Shown: positions 1 through 7,092 of the stretch, one piece after another
How positions within the stretch are numbered: the first letter of the stretch is position 1
How the letters are laid out: each line of letters begins with the position of its first letter
DNA from: DATFLS01 sp964413425
Lineage (GTDB): Bacteria > Fidelibacterota > JAANXI01
Length of the DNA stretch: 10,914 bases
Assembly (NCBI GenBank): GCA_964413425.1
Contig: CAYPST010000129.1
Span: forward strand, 1 to 10,914
Direction: 5' to 3'
Position numbers and translations under genes: made by a program
Notes under the pieces: generated by a model
Told to the model about the DNA's origin: nothing
The model's database searches: none
What the model saw: the letters and a program-made list of their open reading frames with translations, nothing else

Positions 1-107
1 GAGAGAGCACTCGCAGAGAGTCACGAATTTATACTGAGTTATCTTAATAATCATAAAATTTTTAAGTTAAACCCCTCAGGATGACCCCTTCTCCTAAAAG
101 TTTTAAT

Positions 108-572
108 TCATGAGGCCAAATTCTTATTCATGAGATCAAATTTTGACTCATGAGGCCAGGTTTTGATCCATGAGATGAATTTTTCACTCATGAAGTCGAA
201 GTTCTCACTCATGAAGTCGAAGTTCTCACTCATGAAGTCGAAGTTCTCACTCATGAAGTCGAAGTTTTCACTCATGGAGTCGAAGTTCTCACTCATGGAG
301 TCAAAGTTCTCACTCATGGAGTCGAAGTTTTCACTCCCGGAGTCAAATTTTTGACTCCCGGACACCGAATTTTGATCCCCGGAGTGAAACTTTTCATTCA
401 CGGTCACTGAGCTTTCACTCCGGGACAGCAATTTTTCATTCGGGGACATCACATTTTCAATCAGCAGCGCGAATGTCTCATTCCGGAACGCTGCCATTCG
501 CACCATTATCACAAATTTATCGCTCAGAGAGTAAGACTTTGCCCGGAGAGCTACCAATGGTAATGCACACAC
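108..572 (-). CDS. Possible heptad-repeat protein (doubtful)
   Basis: The minus strand of the tandem array is open for about 154 codons. Each 21 bp unit encodes seven residues. The C-terminal core repeats SENFDSM or SENFDFM, and earlier heptads are looser (NEKFHSG, NEKLLSR, NETFALL). The last four units are 20 bp long, so the heptad breaks near the C-terminus and the tail is unrelated (WIKTWPHE...). Against a real gene: the first start is a GTG at 572 with no ribosome binding site, the internal ATGs at 506 and 497 also lack one, and there is no signal peptide or known domain. The + strand of the same units is open as well, as expected for any stop-free 21-mer. Favouring a gene is the heptad-like pattern, which persists where the DNA units have diverged. 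I do not recognise a family. Treat it as a repeat that may or may not be translated. Confidence 0.25.
   Translation of the reverse strand: MCALPLVALRAKSYSLSDKFVIMVRMAAFRNETFALLIENVMSPNEKLLSRSESSVTVNEKFHSGDQNSVSGSQKFDSGSENFDSMSENFDSMSENFDSMSENFDFMSENFDFMSENFDFMSENFDFMSEKFISWIKTWPHESKFDLMNKNLAS
110..540. repeat. Tandem array of 20/21 bp units, decaying to the right
   Basis: Phase points (the A of the CATGA/CATGG core) fall at 110, 130, 150, 170 and 190, a spacing of 20 bp. They then fall at 211, 232, 253, 274, 295 and 316, a spacing of exactly 21 bp. The 21 bp phase continues at 337, 358, 379, 400, 421 and 442 with CCGG or CGGG replacing ATGG, and more faintly at 484 and 526. The units between 190 and 330 are almost identical (CATGAAGTCGAAGTTCTCA type), whereas the right-hand units share only scattered bases. 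There are no unique spacers, so this is not a CRISPR array. A homogeneous core with divergent edges is what repeated slippage or unequal crossing-over would leave. Whether it acts as DNA, RNA or protein cannot be decided from the sequence. Confidence 0.9.
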
Positions 573-700
573 CTAATTATCGGTGCTTTTTACCGGTGAT
601 TTTAACATGAGGATGATTTCTTTGGACCTGGGTATTTTGTCATTGTTCTTTCGATCGCTGCCAGTACAGTGAAGACTCTGTTGCCTGTCTGGCAGGCTGG

Positions 701-1807
701 ATGCTGGATTTATTCCGAATTGTTCCTGATACTATAGGCATGAGTTTTCTAATACTCCTCAGGTTCTTTATCGGACTGGTTGTGTTAATCGGGGGCGCGG
801 AGCTCCTGGTTCGGGGGGCGTCGCGGCTGGCGGCGCTGCTGGGGCTTGCTCCGCTGATCATCGGGTTAACGGTGGTGGCGTTCGGGACCGGGGCACCGGA
901 ACTGGCTATCAGTCTGCGGGCGGGTATCGCCGGTCAGCCGGACCTTTCCCTGGGCAATGTCATCGGGAGTAATCTGTTCAACATTCTGGTGATTCTGGGG
1001 ATCTCATCAATTGTCACTCCGCTGGTGGTTTCGAGGCAATTGATCCGCCTGGACGTGCCGATCCTGATCGGGGTGTCTGTGGTGACGCTGCTGTTCGGCC
1101 TCAACGGGATGATCGGAACAGTAGAAGGGCTGGTCTTAACGGCAGGGATTGTGGTGTATACGGTCTTTCTGTTCCGGATGAGCCGCCGGGAAGAGAAAGC
1201 CCGGCAGACCGGGATATCTGAAGGGACTGGCTTGCAGTTTCAGGACGACCATGGATGGGTCCTGCAGGTGGCATTCATCGTGGTGGGACTGATCCTGCTC
1301 ATTATGGGGGCGAACTGGCTGGTTGAGAGTTCCGTGGTTCTGGCCCAGGCACTCGGAGTGAGTGAGCTGATTATCGGTCTGACGGTCGTGGCGGCCGGGA
1401 CCTCTCTGCCGGAAGTGGCCACGTCTGTGATCGCCAGCCTGAAGGGCGAACGGGACATCGCCGTGGGAAACGCCGTCGGCAGCAGTATCTTCAATATTCT
1501 GGCGGTCCTGGGGCTGACCTCCATGGTGTCTCCGGAAGGCATCCGGGTTTCGCCGGGAGTCCTCCGGTTCGACCTGCCGGTGCTGATCGTCGTCTCCCTG
1601 GCCTGCCTCCCCATCTTTTTCAGCGGACACCGGATCGATCGCTGGGAAGGATTCTTATTCCTGGGCTATTATGCGGCGTATATACTCTATGTGCTTCTGG
1701 ACGCCACCAGACATGATCTATTACCCGTTTTCAGTGCAGTGATGCTGGGATTTGTGATACCCTTAACACTGATCACAATTGTGATTGTTGCGTATCGGAG
1801 CAGATAA
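701..1807 (+). CDS. Calcium/sodium antiporter (CaCA family, YrbG-like)
   Basis: This is an inner-membrane cation exchanger of the Ca2+:cation antiporter superfamily, expected to export Ca2+ in exchange for Na+ or H+. Of its 368 residues, most lie in hydrophobic segments. It has the two inverted alpha-repeats that define the family. The first carries GTGAPE (about residues 62-67) followed by GNVIGSNLFN (85-94). The second carries GTSLPE (233-238) followed by GNAVGSSIFN (256-265). The acidic residues of these motifs bind the ion in known members. A charged loop at about 160-187 separates the halves, as is usual in YrbG-type proteins. The start at 701 gives a slightly long N-terminus. The in-frame ATG at 740 (MSFLILLRFF) opens directly into the first membrane helix and may be the true start; neither has a strong ribosome binding site. 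No partner gene is adjacent, and a weak terminator plus a large repeat block follow. Cation specificity cannot be read from the sequence. Confidence 0.93.
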   Translation: MLDLFRIVPDTIGMSFLILLRFFIGLVVLIGGAELLVRGASRLAALLGLAPLIIGLTVVAFGTGAPELAISLRAGIAGQPDLSLGNVIGSNLFNILVILGISSIVTPLVVSRQLIRLDVPILIGVSVVTLLFGLNGMIGTVEGLVLTAGIVVYTVFLFRMSRREEKARQTGISEGTGLQFQDDHGWVLQVAFIVVGLILLIMGANWLVESSVVLAQALGVSELIIGLTVVAAGTSLPEVATSVIASLKGERDIAVGNAVGSSIFNILAVLGLTSMVSPEGIRVSPGVLRFDLPVLIVVSLACLPIFFSGHRIDRWEGFLFLGYYAAYILYVLLDATRHDLLPVFSAVMLGFVIPLTLITIVIVAYRSR

Positions 1808-1851
1808 CCGGGAATTGTCAGGGGACTTCGTGCGATTACTACATAACCGGG

Positions 1852-1887
1852 CGGATAGTGCATGATTACTATCCGGCAACAATTTTT
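1852..1887 (+). terminator. Candidate rho-independent terminator after the antiporter
   Basis: An 8 bp stem (1852-1859 with 1868-1875) encloses an 8 nt loop. A TTTTT run follows at 1883-1887, after a 7 nt gap. It lies 45 bp past the antiporter stop. The gap between stem and T-run is longer than ideal, so efficiency is uncertain. Confidence 0.4.
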
Positions 1888-1903
1888 ACACACTTGAACA
1901 TCT

Positions 1904-2198
1904 GCCGAAGCCTGGAGGGCTTCAACACGAATAACCCCCGGTGGAACCGGGGGTTACCGGAATTCACGCCATCTCAACCCGGAACGGGTTGAACGAACCA
2001 TGCACCGGCAAGGGGCTGCGTCCTCCGGTGGGACCATTCAACCCCGTTCGGGGTTGGAGGGTTTGGTCTGTTTTCTCCCCCGAATTGCATTCGGGGCTAT
2101 TCACATTGAATCCTTTCAGGATTCAGTTGGATTCCCACAGGAGCAGGCGGATCATGCGTCAGAACTATCCGGCACTTATGATGCCACTCCGGCAGAGT
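1904..2198. repeat. Compound unit, copy 1
   Basis: Hairpins seen in this copy: 1932-1954 (10 bp arms, GGA loop); 1974-1992 (TCAACCCG / CGGGTTGA, GAA loop); 2039-2056 (CAACCCCG / CGGGGTTG, 2 nt loop); 2078-2096 (CCCCGAAT / ATTCGGGG, TGC loop); 2107-2125 (TGAATCCT / AGGATTCA, TTC loop). About 75 bp of unpaired sequence (2126-2198) separates it from copy 2. Confidence 0.85.
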
Positions 2199-2502
2199 GC
2201 CCAAGCCCGGAGGGCTTGAATATAAATAGCCACCGGTGAAACCGGTGGAACACGACGCAATCAGATCCCAACCCGGAACGGGTTGAACGGACAACGCACC
2301 CGCGGCCGGATGCATCATTTAGAGGGACCATTCAACCCCGTTCGGGGTTGTGGAGAAAGCGTCTTTGCGCACCCCGCATTGTCCCTTAGGGATCCCATTG
2401 GGACATACGGGGCTATTTATATTGAATCCCGTTGGGATTCACTCTGGTTAACACAGGCGATCGGCATCTAGTGTGGCACGCATCATTATACCCCACAAAT
2501 CA
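2199..2502. repeat. Compound unit, copy 2, with an enlarged hairpin
   Basis: The element order is the same as in copy 1. It contains 2230-2248 (CCACCGGT / ACCGGTGG, GAA loop), an ACCCG-GAA-CGGGT hairpin at about 2270-2286, CAACCCCG / CGGGGTTG at 2333-2350, and TGAATCCC / GGGATTCA at 2423-2441 with a GTT loop. The fourth hairpin differs: CCCCG (2372-2376) and CGGGG (2408-2412) now enclose a second stem, TGTCCC (2380-2385) with GGGACA (2400-2405), around a GGGATCCC palindrome. This enlarged hairpin accounts for much of the length difference between copies. Confidence 0.85.
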
Positions 2503-2556
2503 GCCGAAGCCCGGAGGGCATGAATGTAATGAGCCACCGGTGAAACCAGGGGTTAC
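2503..2556. repeat. Compound unit, truncated copy 3
   Basis: Only the first two hairpin elements of the unit are present: the AAGCCCGGAGGGC element and GCCACCGGTGAAACC. The second element no longer pairs fully because its right arm reads CCAGGGG in place of CCGGTGG. The repeat stops after this point. It looks like a decayed or truncated end of the tandem block. Confidence 0.75.
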
Positions 2557-2842
2557 TTCGGGATTGGAAAAGCAATAAAATCCACAGATCCCGCAGTAGA
2601 AAATTGCGGGTCGAGCTCCTTGGTTCGGAGAGAGAATTTCGTTATCTTGAGTATAAGCTAAATTACATTATTGGAATTGTCCTGAAAGTCCGCAACTCCT
2701 GCAGATGATTGGTTTTGGAACTTATAAGTCCTGGGATCGGGAGTGTGTGAGAACCACTGATCAGGTGGTTCTGTTTAATCGTCGGAAGGATGTTTTATCG
2801 CGGGCTGACTGAATAAGCAGCAGGTATCTTCACCAGACATCC
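2557..2842. other. Gene-free stretch with two hairpins
   Basis: I see no coding potential here. A 6 bp hairpin lies at 2590-2610 (CCCGCA / TGCGGG), without a T-tail. A stronger dyad lies at 2750-2772 (AGAACCAC / GTGGTTCT with TGATCAG between the arms), followed by the short T-poor sequence GTTTAAT. The second could be a weak terminator or an operator for the gene at 2858. No convincing promoter pair was found. Confidence 0.5.
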
Positions 2843-2857
2843 ATGGGAAGGAACGGT

Positions 2858-3862
2858 ATGAGCAGGAAAATAACATTAGGTGTACTCTGTGCCTGGTTGG
2901 TATTCGGAGGCTTCGCATTATCCCGTGTCGGGACCCTGCAACCAGATCACAGCAGCCATTACCTCGGCAACCGGTCTCCTCTGGTGGAAAAGCCTTACAT
3001 TCCGTTGCCACTGGGTGCAGTGAAACCCGAGGGTTGGCTGCTGGAGCAGCTGCGGCTGATGCGTTCCGGGATGACCGGACATCTGGACGAATTGTACGAG
3101 AAGGTGGTCGGTCCCCGAAACGGCTGGCTGGGGGGAGATGGGGACGGCTGGGAGCGCGGACCGTACTGGCTGGACGGCTTGCTGCCGCTGGCGTACCTCC
3201 TGGATGATGAGGAGTTAAAAGAGAAGGTGATGCCGTGGATCGAGTGGACGCTGACACACCAGGCGGAGAGCGGCTACTTCGGTCCGGTCCCTTTCGAGGA
3301 GGAGCCGGCACCGGAGCCGGAGGTTCGGATCAATGGACTGGAATGGACCGGGGAACAGACGAATCAAACTCTTGTCATTGATAGAACCTGGGAGGACGGA
3401 GACACGGTCGAGTTATCGCTTCCCATGGAGGTCCGGTTCAGCCGGTGGGCTGAGAATTCCGTGGCCGTGGAGCGCGGACCGCTGGTGTATGCCCTGAAAA
3501 TCAGGGAAGCCTGGCGGCAGGTCGCCAGTGCGGATCGATGGGGCGATTATGAGGAAGTGTATCCCAGAGATGCCTGGAACTACGGGCTGCTGGAGGCCGC
3601 CATCGGTGATCCGGAATCGGGATTCCAGGTAGTAAAAAAGGAGACCGTCCCGCTCCGGCCCTGGAACGTGGAAAACGCGCCGGTTGCTCTGCATACGAAA
3701 GGGAAGCGAATTCCCGAATGGCAGCTCTACAGCAGCATGGCCGGTCCGCTGCTCCACAGCCGACCCCAGCTGCATCTGACGGAGGTCGAACCGGAGGAGA
3801 TCACCCTGATTCCCTACGGATGCACCACCCTGCGGATTACGGAATTTCCGGTGGTGCGGTGA
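2858..3862 (+). pseudogene. GH127 (DUF1680) glycoside hydrolase relative lacking its catalytic core
   Basis: The ends match the family of beta-L-arabinofuranosidase-like GH127 proteins. The N-terminal part reads PLGAVKPEGWLLEQL, then GHLDELY, NGWLGGDGDGWERGPYW and LDGLLPLAYLLDDEEL (residues about 50-140). The C-terminal part reads SVAVERGPLVYALKI, WNYGLLEAA, IPEW and ITLIPYGCTTLRITEFP, which is the usual end of the family. Family members are roughly 600-800 residues; this one has 334. The middle, which holds most of the (alpha/alpha)6 barrel and the cysteine/glutamate metal and catalytic centre, is absent. The join is near residues 150-155 (about 3305-3322), where EEEPAPEP runs straight into EVRING. 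The frame stays open across it. The only two cysteines are in the signal peptide and the C-terminal tail. The start at 2858 is preferred over 2843 because GGAAGGA sits just upstream and MSRKITLGVLCAW begins a signal peptide. It is probably inactive as a glycosidase; it may be a remnant, a retained truncated protein or an assembly collapse. Confidence 0.8.
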
Positions 3863-3956
3863 ACTGTAGAGCGACCCGGTAAGTCGCTGACAAGGGAGGG
3901 CTGATGGCTTAAAACCAATTACTCCTTCTGAATGAAAGAACAGGACGAGGGATTTT

Positions 3957-4667
3957 ATGAAAGAAGTGGTTCCCAACGTGTCCCGACTTGAGGGTCTCAA
4001 ACGCAGTAACGTCTATCTGCTTCATTTCGGTGAAAAGCTGGCCCTGATTGACAGCGGCATGAGTACCGATGCCGACCAAATCATAGAAGAAATACGGAAA
4101 GATGGATACGAGCCCGAACAGCTTCAGGCCATTCTTCTCACCCATACCCATACGGATCATGCGGGCAGTGCGCCTATCCTGGCTGAAAGATATGCCGTCG
4201 ATATTTATGCACATGAGCAGGAGGTGCCGTATCTCCGGAAGACGAAGTCGCTGCCTTATATATCATGGCTGAAACGGCTGCTGTTCTGGCTGGGCGAGAA
4301 AACCGTGATGAGGTCGCCGCCCTGTCCGGTTGATCGTCAGTTACGAGACGGTGATATCATCGAGGATCTCGGCGGACTGCAGATCATACATACGCCCGGG
4401 CATACGCCGGGCAGTATGAGTCTCTATCTGCCGGAAAGCAAAGCGATCTTCTGCGGAGACTTGATGTTTAATAAGCATCCGATCACCGGTAAAGCGGGAC
4501 TGCGGCTTTCCATTCCTCTGGTCACAGTAGACAGGACGCAGGTGCTGCACAGTGTCAGAGAACTGGCATCGATGGATAGCGAGGTACTCTGCGCCGGACA
4601 CGGCGAACCAATCATGCACCGGGCAGGAGAGGAGATGAAAAAACTCCTGCCGGAAGCCGCCGGATGA
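3957..4667 (+). CDS. MBL-fold metallo-hydrolase
   Basis: This 236-residue protein belongs to the metallo-beta-lactamase superfamily, which use two metal ions for hydrolysis. The metal ligands are all visible: HTHTDH (H63, H65, D67, H68), PGHTPGS (H149), GDLMF (D168) and AGHGEP (H215). The length and spacing fit the glyoxalase II-like or general hydrolase branch. There is no signal peptide, so a cytoplasmic site is expected. An insertion at about residues 90-125 (ISWLKRLLFWLGEK) is hydrophobic and aromatic, and may shape the substrate pocket or touch the membrane. The start at 3957 is supported by GAGGG seven bases upstream. The substrate cannot be inferred. It is 94 bp past the previous gene, with a small hairpin at 3870-3888 between them. 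A strong terminator follows 92 bp after its stop, so transcription probably ends there. Confidence 0.9.
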   Translation: MKEVVPNVSRLEGLKRSNVYLLHFGEKLALIDSGMSTDADQIIEEIRKDGYEPEQLQAILLTHTHTDHAGSAPILAERYAVDIYAHEQEVPYLRKTKSLPYISWLKRLLFWLGEKTVMRSPPCPVDRQLRDGDIIEDLGGLQIIHTPGHTPGSMSLYLPESKAIFCGDLMFNKHPITGKAGLRLSIPLVTVDRTQVLHSVRELASMDSEVLCAGHGEPIMHRAGEEMKKLLPEAAG

Positions 4668-4758
4668 GGGCAACCAGATAGAGAATGCGGTTCATATGTC
4701 TTTCCGTTTTTCGTTGCAAATCGAGGATGATCCCGGTAGGTTATGAGCGTTTTGTTGG

Positions 4759-4809
4759 AACCACAGCCTGTCCCGATGAATCGGGACAGGCTGTGGTTTC
4801 TATTGTTTT
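4759..4809 (+). terminator. Strong rho-independent terminator
   Basis: An 18 bp perfect stem (4759-4776 with 4781-4798) has a TGAA tetraloop and is followed by a U-rich tail (TTTCTATTGTTTT). It closes the MBL-fold hydrolase transcript. It lies within an upstream open extension of the peptidase frame, which argues that the peptidase does not start before about 4826. The stem core TGTCCCGA-TGAA-TCGGGACA is near-symmetric, so it may work in both directions, but no minus-strand gene ends here. Confidence 0.88.
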
Positions 4810-4831
4810 CACCAGGAAAAGGGATATGCAC

Positions 4832-6928
4832 ATGAAAAGGATTTTGGTATCTATGCTTATAGGAGTGTTGCTCATGGCAGGTTGTTCCGGACAGCACAGT
4901 AATCCGTTTTATCAGGAATGGGAAACCCCTTTTGGGGTGCCGCCATTTGATCAGATTGAGGAAGCACATTATCTGCCGGTATTCCGGAAAGGGATGCAGC
5001 AGCAAAAGCGTGAAATCCGGGAGATAGTTGATACTCCGGAGGCGCCGACCTTTGCCAATACCATTGAGGCGCTGGAGCGGTCGGGCAAATTACTCAGAAA
5101 GGTGAGTAACGTCTTCTACAATCTCACGTCGGCTTATGCTACGGATCGCATTCAGGCAATTTCCAAAAAAGTCGCCCCGCTGTTGTCCCAGCATAATGAT
5201 GATATCCTGATGAATAATCAGTTGTTCCGGCGGGTGCTGGACGTCTATGAGCAGAGAGAGGCCCTCGAATTTACCACGGAGCAGGCCACTCTCCTGGACA
5301 AGTATTACAAAGATTTTGTCCGGGGCGGCGCCGGTCTTGGGGAGGAGCAGCAAGCCAGGCTGCGGGAAATCAACCAGGAACTGGCCGAACTGTCGGTGCA
5401 GTTTGGCGAGAATCTGTTGAAGGAAAATAACCGGTTTGAACTGGTCATCGAGGATGAAAGCGATCTGGCCGGACTCACCGAGGATGTGATTTCCACGGCG
5501 GCGGAAACGGCTCAAGAACGTGGTCACGAAGGGAAATGGGTGTTTACGCTGCATAAGCCCAGTCTGATTCCGTTCCTTCAGTATTCCGACAGGCGGGACC
5601 TCCGGGAGAAGATGTTCACAGCCTACATCAACCGGGGAAATCACGGGGACGAGCTGGATAACAAGGAGATTGTCTCCCGGATGGCATCTCTGCGGGTGGA
5701 ACGAGCCCGACTGCTGGGCTATGCCACCCACGCGCATTACATCCTAAAAGAGAACATGGCCAAAACCCCGCAGAATGTCTACGATCTGCTGCACCAGCTC
5801 TGGAATCCTGCGCTGAAGCGCGCCCAACAGGAAGCCCGCGATCTGCAGCAGATGATCTCTGACGAGGGAAAAAACTTTCAACTCCAGCCGTGGGATTGGT
5901 GGTACTATGCCGAAAAACTGAAGAAAGCCCGGTATGAACTGGATGATGAAATTTTGCGGCCCTACTTTCCGCTGGAGCAGGTCCGGCAAGGGATATTTGA
6001 AGTCGCGAACAAACTGTACGGTCTGACCTTCGAAGAACAAACCGATGTTCCGAAGTACCATGAGGAGGTGCAGGTCTTCGAAGTCAAAGAATCGGATGGC
6101 TCCCATGTGGGCCTTCTCTACACGGATTATTTTCCCAGAGATACCAAACGGGGCGGCGCCTGGATGAATGCGTACCGGGAGCAGTCACGCCTGTATAATG
6201 AAGAGGTCACGCCGGTCATTACCAACGTGTTCAACTTTTCCGAACCGACCGGCGGCAAACCGGCGCTTTTGAGCTTTGAGGAAGTGCAGACCATGTTTCA
6301 CGAATTCGGCCATGCCCTGCACGGATTGTTATCGGATTGCACCTATCCCAGGTTATCCGGGACCAGTGTCCCCAGGGATTTTGTGGAGCTGCCCAGCCAG
6401 ATCATGGAGAACTGGGCGGCAGAACCGGCGGTGCTGAAATCGTATGCCCGGCATTATCAGACCGGCGAACCGATTCCCGATGCGCTGATTGACAAGATCC
6501 GCAATGCCCGGCTGTTCAACCAGGGCTTCGCCACGGTAGAATATCTGGCGGCTTCCTATCTGGATATGGACTGGCATACCCTGACCGAACCGAAAGAATA
6601 TGATGTGCTGGAATTCGAAAAACACTCCATGGAGACCATCGGCCTGATTCCGGAAATCGTGGTTCGGTACCGGAGTCCCTATTTTCAGCACATTTTTGTG
6701 AGCGGGTACTCCGCCGGATACTATAGTTACATCTGGGCGGAGGTCCTGGATGCCGATGCGTTCCAGGCGTTCAGGGAAACCAGCCTGTTTGATCGGGCAA
6801 CGGCCGATGCCTTTCGCGAGAACATCCTCGCAGCCGGCGGCACCGAAGAACCGATGGTGCTCTACAAACGATTCCGCGGCGCCGAACCAAATATTGAGCC
6901 GTTGCTGGAACGGCGGGGGTTGCAGTAA
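4832..6928 (+). CDS. dcp: Dcp-type M3 peptidyl-dipeptidase, lipoprotein
   Basis: This is a zinc metallopeptidase of family M3 (oligopeptidase/peptidyl-dipeptidase Dcp group) that would remove dipeptides from the C-termini of short peptides. The chosen start gives 698 residues; the E. coli Dcp has about 680. Zinc site: HEFGH at residues 490-494, with the third ligand E519 in DFVELPSQ, the usual 25 residues after the second histidine. The substrate-contact segment FVSGYSAGYYSYIWAE and the C-terminal FRGAEPNIEPLL are family hallmarks. The N-terminus MKRILVSMLIGVLLMAGC is a lipoprotein signal with lipobox MAGC, so the enzyme should be anchored in the envelope; the E. coli enzyme lacks such an anchor. 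The start could also be 4826 (MHMKR). AGGAAAAGGGA precedes both. A longer frame reaching 4685 is rejected because a terminator lies inside it. No terminator was seen after its stop. Confidence 0.93.
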   Translation: MKRILVSMLIGVLLMAGCSGQHSNPFYQEWETPFGVPPFDQIEEAHYLPVFRKGMQQQKREIREIVDTPEAPTFANTIEALERSGKLLRKVSNVFYNLTSAYATDRIQAISKKVAPLLSQHNDDILMNNQLFRRVLDVYEQREALEFTTEQATLLDKYYKDFVRGGAGLGEEQQARLREINQELAELSVQFGENLLKENNRFELVIEDESDLAGLTEDVISTAAETAQERGHEGKWVFTLHKPSLIPFLQYSDRRDLREKMFTAYINRGNHGDELDNKEIVSRMASLRVERARLLGYATHAHYILKENMAKTPQNVYDLLHQLWNPALKRAQQEARDLQQMISDEGKNFQLQPWDWWYYAEKLKKARYELDDEILRPYFPLEQVRQGIFEVANKLYGLTFEEQTDVPKYHEEVQVFEVKESDGSHVGLLYTDYFPRDTKRGGAWMNAYREQSRLYNEEVTPVITNVFNFSEPTGGKPALLSFEEVQTMFHEFGHALHGLLSDCTYPRLSGTSVPRDFVELPSQIMENWAAEPAVLKSYARHYQTGEPIPDALIDKIRNARLFNQGFATVEYLAASYLDMDWHTLTEPKEYDVLEFEKHSMETIGLIPEIVVRYRSPYFQHIFVSGYSAGYYSYIWAEVLDADAFQAFRETSLFDRATADAFRENILAAGGTEEPMVLYKRFRGAEPNIEPLLERRGLQ

Positions 6929-7088
6929 TCAGGTCTGGTAACTTTTCAGCCCGGTAATGATGTGCCCGATCCTCCAGGGATCACGAATGAGCGGGATGGC
7001 TTCGGATTCTGCTCTGGTGATTCCGAGGATATTGCGTATTTTTTGCATAGAACACATCGGAAGAAAATATGAACAGGAGTCTGATTTT
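6929..7088. other. Intergenic stretch with an open minus-strand frame
   Basis: Both the + frame leading into the serine hydrolase and a minus-strand frame (ending at 6929-6931, directly abutting the peptidase stop) are open here. The minus frame reads GITRAESEAIPLIRDPWR near its end and looks protein-like. It has no recognised family, and its start would lie inside the next gene. It is left unannotated as a gene. No clear promoter or terminator was found. Confidence 0.4.
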
Positions 7089-7092
7089 GTGA
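7069..7092 (+). other. Seven-codon open frame overlapping the hydrolase start
   Basis: ATG at 7069 encodes MNRSLIL and stops at TGA 7090-7092, overlapping the GTG start at 7089. GGAAGAAAA lies just upstream of the ATG. It could be a leader that couples translation to the hydrolase, or the true start of that gene broken by one missing base in the T-run at 7085-7088. Confidence 0.3.

Larger units (their letters stand above)
1904..2556. repeat. Compound hairpin repeat block: two full and one partial ~300 bp unit
   Basis: This gene-free block is built from a compound unit repeated in tandem. The GCC(G/C)AAGCC(T/C)GGAGGGC element begins at 1904, 2199 and 2503, giving periods of 295 and 304 bp. 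Within each full unit the same hairpins occur in the same order: AAGCCC-GGA-GGGCTT type; a CCGGT stem around GGA or GAA; TCAACCCG-GAA-CGGGTTGA type; CAACCCCG-TT-CGGGGTTG; a CCCCG...CGGGG hairpin; and TGAATCC...GGATTCA. Nearly all loops are 2-3 nt and arms are 6-10 bp. Stem sequence varies between copies while pairing is kept, for example AACCCCCGGT-GGA-ACCGGGGGTT at 1932-1954 against CCACCGGT-GAA-ACCGGTGG at 2230-2248. This resembles REP/BIME-type palindromic repeats. No transposase or RAYT gene lies in the window. Short open frames in the block carry only repeat sequence and are not genes. Confidence 0.88.

Noticed and set aside
163..354. A + strand frame through the tandem array (repeating MKSKFSL)
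   Set aside because: It exists only because the 21 bp unit has no stop in that frame. It meets stops as soon as the units diverge, and there is no ribosome binding site.
110..540. CRISPR array
   Set aside because: The units abut with no unique spacers, and no cas gene is present.
1904..2556. CRISPR array or small coding genes in the hairpin block
   Set aside because: Repeats are long compound units of palindromes, and the open frames consist only of repeat sequence without start signals.
2775..3311. Minus-strand open frame opposite the GH127 relative
   Set aside because: It is low-complexity proline/serine/arginine-rich and lies opposite a recognised family, so it is a shadow of the high-GC sense strand.
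4685..4831. Longer N-terminus for the M3 peptidase
   Set aside because: It would translate through an 18 bp terminator stem and bury a clear lipoprotein signal that starts at 4832.
6957..7088. N-terminal extension of the serine hydrolase
   Set aside because: It lacks a ribosome binding site and would place more than 60 residues before the signal peptide; GTG at 7089 has AGGAG at good spacing.
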